Shown one piece after another: positions 24,318 through 28,046 of a stretch of 28,046 nt of DNA. Numbering within the stretch: the stretch's first letter is position 1; every line of letters begins with the position of its first letter. Both the position numbers and the translations under genes were made by a program. The stretch covers positions 1 through 28,046 of the forward strand of contig JAHDXX010000004.1 of the NCBI GenBank assembly GCA_023384025.1, in the 5' to 3' direction. The stretch is from Sphingomonadaceae bacterium. GTDB lineage: Bacteria; Pseudomonadota; Alphaproteobacteria; Sphingomonadales; Sphingomonadaceae. The notes below the pieces were generated by a model. It saw only the letters and a program-made list of their open reading frames with translations, was not told where the DNA came from and made no database searches.

Positions 24318-25058
24318 CTATGCCTGCTCGGTGGCAGGCTTGGGCTCGAGCGGCTGGTAACCGTGGTGGATCGCGGTGCCCCAGCCTGCGGCGAGCAGAC
24401 CCACGACCAGGCTGTCAAACACCATCAGTGCCCAGACCAGCGCCGGGTGCGCGCCGAATGCCAGCGTGTGGTTCAGGCTGTGCAGGCTCATCAGCGGCAC
24501 CAGCACCACCGCGCTGAACAGCACGATCCGCAGCGCCGCTCCCCAACCGGTGCGATAGAGGCTGCCAATCGTCGCTGTGCGGTCGCCGATCAGCCCGGCG
24601 ACCAGCAGCACCAGAAACGGCAGGGTCGCCAGGTTGACTACGAGCGACACGAGATCGAATGCGGTGCCGCCGATTGCCGCCTTCAGCGGCTCTTCTGTGA
24701 CGGCAATGGCAAGGGTCAGCAGCGCGTTGAGCAGTAGCCCGATCCCGAACACCTTCCATGCAATGCCCTTGGGTGAATACCACGGCAGGCCCTGTTCGCG
24801 CGCCGCCCAGAACCGGGCTGCCGCCAGGATCGCAATCAGGTATCCGGCGAGCTTGGCATAGCCGAACGCCCAGCGGGTCGCATCGTCCGACAGGGCCTTG
24901 GCGGCCTCCTGGCTCTCGAACATGCCGATCCGGATCTCGACCACGTGCTGGACGAACTCGGGGATGACCGCGATCAGCGGGATGACCGGGGCAAGCCACC
25001 ACAGGCGGAAGGCATCGCGCGGCACGCTCAGCAGGCGCTGGAGGAAGGCCTTGATCAC
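24318..25058 (-). CDS. Conserved integral membrane protein of unknown function
   Basis: The 246-residue product has about six hydrophobic segments: near residues 20-37 (WWLAPVIPLIAVIPEFV), 70-84, 105-122, 135-158, 176-195 and 205-225. Between the first two is a polar loop with FESQEAAKALSDDATRW. A juxtamembrane Trp-rich segment (FWAAREQGLPWYSPKGIAWK) and the ending WGTAIHHGYQPLEPKP are the most distinctive parts. I recognise no transporter or enzyme motif. It overlaps ispG by 4 bases and precedes mntP by 4, which implies translational coupling on both sides but says little about function. Confidence 0.78.
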   Translation of the reverse strand: MIKAFLQRLLSVPRDAFRLWWLAPVIPLIAVIPEFVQHVVEIRIGMFESQEAAKALSDDATRWAFGYAKLAGYLIAILAAARFWAAREQGLPWYSPKGIAWKVFGIGLLLNALLTLAIAVTEEPLKAAIGGTAFDLVSLVVNLATLPFLVLLVAGLIGDRTATIGSLYRTGWGAALRIVLFSAVVLVPLMSLHSLNHTLAFGAHPALVWALMVFDSLVVGLLAAGWGTAIHHGYQPLEPKPATEQA

Positions 25059-26203
25059 TCCGCCGCCACCGCCGGTCCGGTATGCGGGTCAAACGCAGTT
25101 GCTTCCCCGCGCTCGATCTCGGCGGCCTTGGCTTCGACCAGCGCGACGATGTGGTCGAGCATGGCCTCGCTCTGCACATGGTGGTCAGTCACCCCGCGCA
25201 GGTAGACCATGTGCTTGCCCGCGCCGCCGCCGGTCAGGCCGATGTCGGTCTCGCGCGCTTCGCCCGGGCCGTTGACGACGCAGCCGAGTACACTGAGGCT
25301 CATCGGGGTCTTGATGTGCTCGAGCCGCTTCTCCAGCGCCTCGACCGTGCGGATCACGTCGAAGCCCTGGCGCGAGCATGAGGGGCAGGAGACGATCCGC
25401 ACCCCGCGGGTGCGCAGGCCCAGCGCCTTGAGCATCTCGAAGCCGACCTTGACCTCCTGCTCCGGCTCGGCGGAGAGGCTGACGCGGATGGTGTCGCCGA
25501 TCCCGGCCCACAGCAGGCTGCCGATCCCGATGCTCGACTTGACCGTGCCGCCGATCAGGCCGCCGGCTTCGGTGATGCCGAGATGCAGCGGGCAGTCGAC
25601 CGCGTCGGCGAGGCCATGGTAGGCGGCAACGGCGAGGAACACGTCGCTGGCCTTCACCGCCACCTTGTACTCGTGGAAGTCGTGGTCCTGCAGCAGCTTG
25701 ATGTGGTCGAGCGCGCTCTCGATCAGCGCTTCGGGGCAGGGCTCTCCGTACTTCTCCAGCAGGTCCTTCTCGAGGCTGCCAGCGTTGACCCCGATGCGGA
25801 TCGCGCAGCCATTGGCCTTGGCCGCGCGGACGACCTCCGCCACCCGCTGCGAGGAGCCGATGTTGCCCGGGTTGATGCGCAGGCAGGCGGCACCGGCATC
25901 GGCGGCTTCCAGCGCGCGCTTGTAGTGGAAGTGGATGTCGGCGACGAGCGGCACCCGCGCTGCCCTGGCGATCTTGCGGAAGCTGGCGGTGCTTTCCTCG
26001 GTCGGGCAGGAGACGCGGATGATGTCGGCCCCGGCATCCTCGCAGCGGCGGATCTGGTCGATCGTCGCCACCGCGTCTTCGGTCGGGGTGTTGGTCATGG
26101 TCTGCACCGTGATCGGCGCATCGCCGCCCACGGCGACGTTGCCGACCATGATCTGGCGCGACTTGCGGCGCTCGATTGAGCGCCAGGGGCGGATTGCGTT
26201 CAT
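25055..26203 (-). CDS. ispG: 4-hydroxy-3-methylbut-2-en-1-yl diphosphate synthase (flavodoxin), IspG/GcpE
   Basis: Penultimate step of the MEP isoprenoid pathway: reductively opens methylerythritol cyclodiphosphate to HMBPP with a [4Fe-4S] cluster. The 382-residue protein has the TIM-barrel N-terminal part (VQTMTNTPTEDAVATIDQI, VADIHFHYKRAL, LRINPGNIGSSQRV, IGVNAGSLEKDLLEKYG, HLGITEAGG) and the C-terminal cluster domain. The cluster ligands are Cys 273, Cys 276 (SCPSCSRQ) and Cys 308 (LGCVVNGPGEA), followed by the conserved Glu. It heads a five-gene minus-strand run (ispG, membrane protein, mntP, HDAC-like, thioredoxin-fold), all spaced by 4 bases or overlapping. Confidence 0.97.
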   Translation of the reverse strand: MNAIRPWRSIERRKSRQIMVGNVAVGGDAPITVQTMTNTPTEDAVATIDQIRRCEDAGADIIRVSCPTEESTASFRKIARAARVPLVADIHFHYKRALEAADAGAACLRINPGNIGSSQRVAEVVRAAKANGCAIRIGVNAGSLEKDLLEKYGEPCPEALIESALDHIKLLQDHDFHEYKVAVKASDVFLAVAAYHGLADAVDCPLHLGITEAGGLIGGTVKSSIGIGSLLWAGIGDTIRVSLSAEPEQEVKVGFEMLKALGLRTRGVRIVSCPSCSRQGFDVIRTVEALEKRLEHIKTPMSLSVLGCVVNGPGEARETDIGLTGGGAGKHMVYLRGVTDHHVQSEAMLDHIVALVEAKAAEIERGEATAFDPHTGPAVAAE

Positions 26204-26394
26204 CTAGCTGCCCGGTTTCCTGATAGACATGGACCACTTGTTACACTGTCCTGGGCAGGAAAACCTGCCCCTGGCCAGTGCCTGTTCCACGCCTATGTGG
26301 CGAGCAAGTGCGGTTTTGGCGAGAGGGGAGTGCATCAGCCCCCCTTAGCAACCTCGCGCCGAGTAGGAAATGCGCCGCAGAACCGTTTGAATGC
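26204..26394. other. Intergenic region between the anti-sigma gene and ispG
   Basis: These 191 bases hold a perfect 7-base hairpin (GGGCAGG, 26253-26259; AAAA; CCTGCCC, 26264-26270) about 50 bases upstream of ispG on the minus strand. A weaker GGGG/CCCC pairing lies near 26325-26347. There is no T-run, so neither is a standard terminator. The ispG promoter should be here, but I cannot pick a convincing -35/-10 pair. Confidence 0.4.
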
Positions 26395-27042
26395 TCACCA
26401 CCGCACCAGATGCGGGACCGCGAACCGACCGGCCAGCGCCATCGCAAAGACCGGCACGACATGCCAGATGCCGAGGTGCGTTTCGCCGGTCAGCGGGCAT
26501 GACAGGCCATAGGCGGCTGCCCCCAGCGCTCCGGCTGCCAGCCCGGTATGGAATCCGGCCACGGCCAGCGACACCGGCGCGCCCCGCCGGAGCCACAGCA
26601 CGAGTGTGCCGGCGATCACAAGCGAGAAGGCCAGCGACAGCTGCGCGCATTCCAGACCATAGCGGTCCGCCAGCGGCGATTCGTCCGAATGGCCGAGCAG
26701 CAAGGCGGCAATCGCTGCCAGCGGCAGCACGACGACGGCGGCGAGCGCCCATTGCGGTGCTTCGTGCCGGTTGCCCACGCGCGGGCCTGCAATCCGGACC
26801 ACACTTGTCGCGCTGGCGAGGCCGAGCACGGCAAGCAGGCCATTGGTGACCCAGAAAAACGGGGTCGCGGCACCGGCGAAGGCATCCTGCCACATGCCGT
26901 GAAACAGCTCGACCAGCACGAGGGTCACGGCAACGGCAACGGCGACCGCAGCCATCCCTCCGCGCATGGTCATCGGCTTTACCGGGACCAGTTCCTCGGC
27001 CAGCGCATCAATCAGGGGGTTAGGGGCCCGGTTCATGGTCAT
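26395..27042 (-). CDS. NrsF-type (DUF1109) anti-sigma factor
   Basis: Integral membrane protein of 215 residues with a short cytosolic N-terminus (MTMNRAPNPLIDALAEELVP) and six hydrophobic segments, the layout of the DUF1109/NrsF family of anti-sigma factors. In the family the N-terminus holds the partner ECF sigma factor at the membrane. The VPVKPMTMRG stretch before the first helix and the late LSCPLTGETHLGIWHVVPVF segment are characteristic. Cysteines in ECAQ and SCPL match the positions implicated in metal sensing in Caulobacter NrsF. It overlaps the sigma factor gene by 4 bases, the usual arrangement for a coupled sigma/anti-sigma pair. Confidence 0.9.
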   Translation of the reverse strand: MTMNRAPNPLIDALAEELVPVKPMTMRGGMAAVAVAVAVTLVLVELFHGMWQDAFAGAATPFFWVTNGLLAVLGLASATSVVRIAGPRVGNRHEAPQWALAAVVVLPLAAIAALLLGHSDESPLADRYGLECAQLSLAFSLVIAGTLVLWLRRGAPVSLAVAGFHTGLAAGALGAAAYGLSCPLTGETHLGIWHVVPVFAMALAGRFAVPHLVRW

Positions 27043-27569
27043 TCCGCTTTCTCGATCAGCGCGGCCAGTTTCCTGAGCCCGCGATGGATGTTTACCTTTA
27101 CCGCCGATTCGCTCTGGCCGGTCCTGTGCGAGGCTTCCGCAATGGACAACCCCTCGATCTTGACCAGTTCGATCGCCTCGACCTGCTTGTCCGGCAGGTG
27201 CACGAACAGGCGTTCGAGGCTCATCCGGGCGAGGACCGCTTCTTCTTCGCTCTCTTCTGCCGCATCGTGGTCGCCCAGCGCCTCTTCCTCGTTCCGGTAG
27301 ACCCGGCGCAGATGGTCAACCCAGCGGTAGCGGGCAATTGCCGCCAGCCAGGGCAGGAAGGCGCGGGATGAATCCCATGTCGCCCGCTTGTGATGCAGCG
27401 CCATCAGCACTTCCTGCACCAGGTCATCCATCTGCGCCGGTGCGACCCGACGGCGGAAGTAGCGTTCAAGCCATAACTGCGCTTCGGTCAGCAGCACGGT
27501 GTAGGCTTGCCGGTCACCGGCCTGACTTTGCGCCATAAGGCGGGCCAGGGTTGGCTCGTCGGCAATCAT
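27039..27569 (-). CDS. ECF-family RNA polymerase sigma factor (SigF/NrsF-linked type)
   Basis: The 176-residue protein has the two ECF domains. Region 2 (about residues 10-85) includes LARLMAQSQAGDRQAYTVLL, the DDLVQEVLMALH core-binding helix, and FLPWLAAIARYRWVDHLRR for the -10 element. After an acidic linker (EEEALGDHDAAEESEEEAV), region 4 (about 115-172) has the helix-turn-helix VKIEGLSIAEASHRTGQSES (first 20 residues of it) followed by AVKVNIHRGLRKL for the -35 element. The ATG at 27569 follows GGAGGGGG and gives the normal length; the frame extends to 27641 but would run into the DoxX gene. It is translationally coupled to the NrsF-type anti-sigma gene and follows the DoxX gene by 19 bases. 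Confidence 0.94.
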   Translation of the reverse strand: MIADEPTLARLMAQSQAGDRQAYTVLLTEAQLWLERYFRRRVAPAQMDDLVQEVLMALHHKRATWDSSRAFLPWLAAIARYRWVDHLRRVYRNEEEALGDHDAAEESEEEAVLARMSLERLFVHLPDKQVEAIELVKIEGLSIAEASHRTGQSESAVKVNIHRGLRKLAALIEKAE

Positions 27570-27588
27570 CGCCCCCTCCCGCTCCGGT

Positions 27589-28044
27589 TCACTGACGCAG
27601 CTTCTGGATGCCGTGGTCAAGCGACAGGATACCGCCACCACGCACGATCAGAACCGCCGCCAGCGCGGCCCATAGCACATGCACCTGCCACCAGGCTTCC
27701 GGATAGACGAACAGCTGGATGACCATGGTCATGCCGAGCAGCGCGAGCGCGGAAAAGCGGGTGGCAAGGCCAAGCACCAGCAGGATCGGGAACAGATGCT
27801 CGGCATATGTCGCCATCGGTGCAGCGAGGTCTGGTGATATCGGCACCCCGGCATATTCGTTTTCGAACAGGAAGCGGGTGGTGTCGCTGATCTCGAGCCA
27901 GCTTCCTTCCACCACCTTGCTCCTGCCGGAACGCCAGAACACACCGGCCAGGGCAAGCCGGACCAGCAGCAGTGCCGCCCCTTCGACTATCGGGCCTTGC
28001 ACGAGGGCACCAGCCCGATCGTAAAGCGCGGCGATCTTCTGCAT
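27589..28044 (-). CDS. DoxX-family membrane protein
   Basis: The 151-residue product has four hydrophobic segments, with the DoxX pattern LLLVRLALAGVFWRSGRSKV in the first, then YAEHLFPILLVLGLATRFSALALLG and VHVLWAALAAVLIV. DoxX proteins are small inner-membrane proteins, some linked to respiratory or redox functions; the function of this subgroup is unknown. The ATG at 28044 is 2 bases from the window edge, so an upstream start or neighbour cannot be judged. It lies 19 bases before the ECF sigma gene. In alphaproteobacteria DoxX genes of this type sit in sigF-nrsF-controlled operons alongside DUF692, DUF2063 and DUF2282 genes, which could lie just beyond the window. Confidence 0.88.
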   Translation of the reverse strand: MQKIAALYDRAGALVQGPIVEGAALLLVRLALAGVFWRSGRSKVVEGSWLEISDTTRFLFENEYAGVPISPDLAAPMATYAEHLFPILLVLGLATRFSALALLGMTMVIQLFVYPEAWWQVHVLWAALAAVLIVRGGGILSLDHGIQKLRQ

Positions 28045-28046
28045 GG

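Noticed and set aside
26253..26270. Perfect hairpin upstream of ispG considered as a terminator
   Set aside because: No T-run follows on either strand; listed only as part of the intergenic region.

Overview
The window is GC-rich and densely packed, with many 4-base ATGA start/stop overlaps. Gene content and neighbourhoods (coaBC-dut, secB-murJ-trpS facing timA-mltA-smr, an NrsF-type anti-sigma pair, and short inverted repeats of a style common in sphingomonads) point to an alphaproteobacterium of the order Sphingomonadales. An Erythrobacteraceae-like host is my inference. Almost everything is chromosomal housekeeping or envelope biology. I see no rRNA, tRNA, transposase, phage gene or CRISPR array.

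Layout. 1-1.6 kb: the 3' part of coaBC overlapping dut. 1.6-3.4 kb (minus): three poorly known genes (a helical cytosolic protein, a DUF4136-type lipoprotein, a small secreted protein). 3.5-6.6 kb (minus): secB-murJ-trpS. 6.85-9.34 kb (plus): Tim44-like protein, lytic transglycosylase MltA and an Smr-domain protein whose linker carries two REP-like units in frame. 9.5-10.5 kb (minus): aroC, bracketed by two different inverted repeats. 10.8-13.5 kb (plus): ruvA and ruvB, separated by a secreted DsrE-like protein and an AT-richer membrane protein. 13.7-15.3 kb (plus): a huge Ser/Gly-rich low-complexity secreted protein with a PEP-CTERM-like tail and a good terminator. 15.4-18.5 kb (minus): aconitase AcnA overlapping a rhodanese lipoprotein. 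18.7-19.6 kb (minus): an EamA/DMT permease. 19.7-22.35 kb: two unrelated-looking L,D-transpeptidases (YkuD) facing each other, and a small secreted protein. 22.3-26.2 kb (minus): a tightly coupled five-gene run, ispG - membrane protein - mntP - histone-deacetylase-like - thioredoxin-fold lipoprotein. 26.4-28.04 kb (minus): DoxX protein - ECF sigma factor - NrsF-type anti-sigma factor, probably the tail of a metal- or stress-responsive operon continuing beyond the window.

Functional themes. Cell-wall and envelope work dominates (MurJ, MltA, two L,D-transpeptidases, SecB, Tim44-like protein, several lipoproteins), alongside core metabolism (CoA, dUTP, chorismate, isoprenoid and TCA enzymes) and recombination (RuvAB). 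The least explained items are the Ser/Gly-rich surface-type protein, the coding-sequence REP-like insertion in the Smr gene, the intergenic inverted repeats, and the two genes lodged between ruvA and ruvB.
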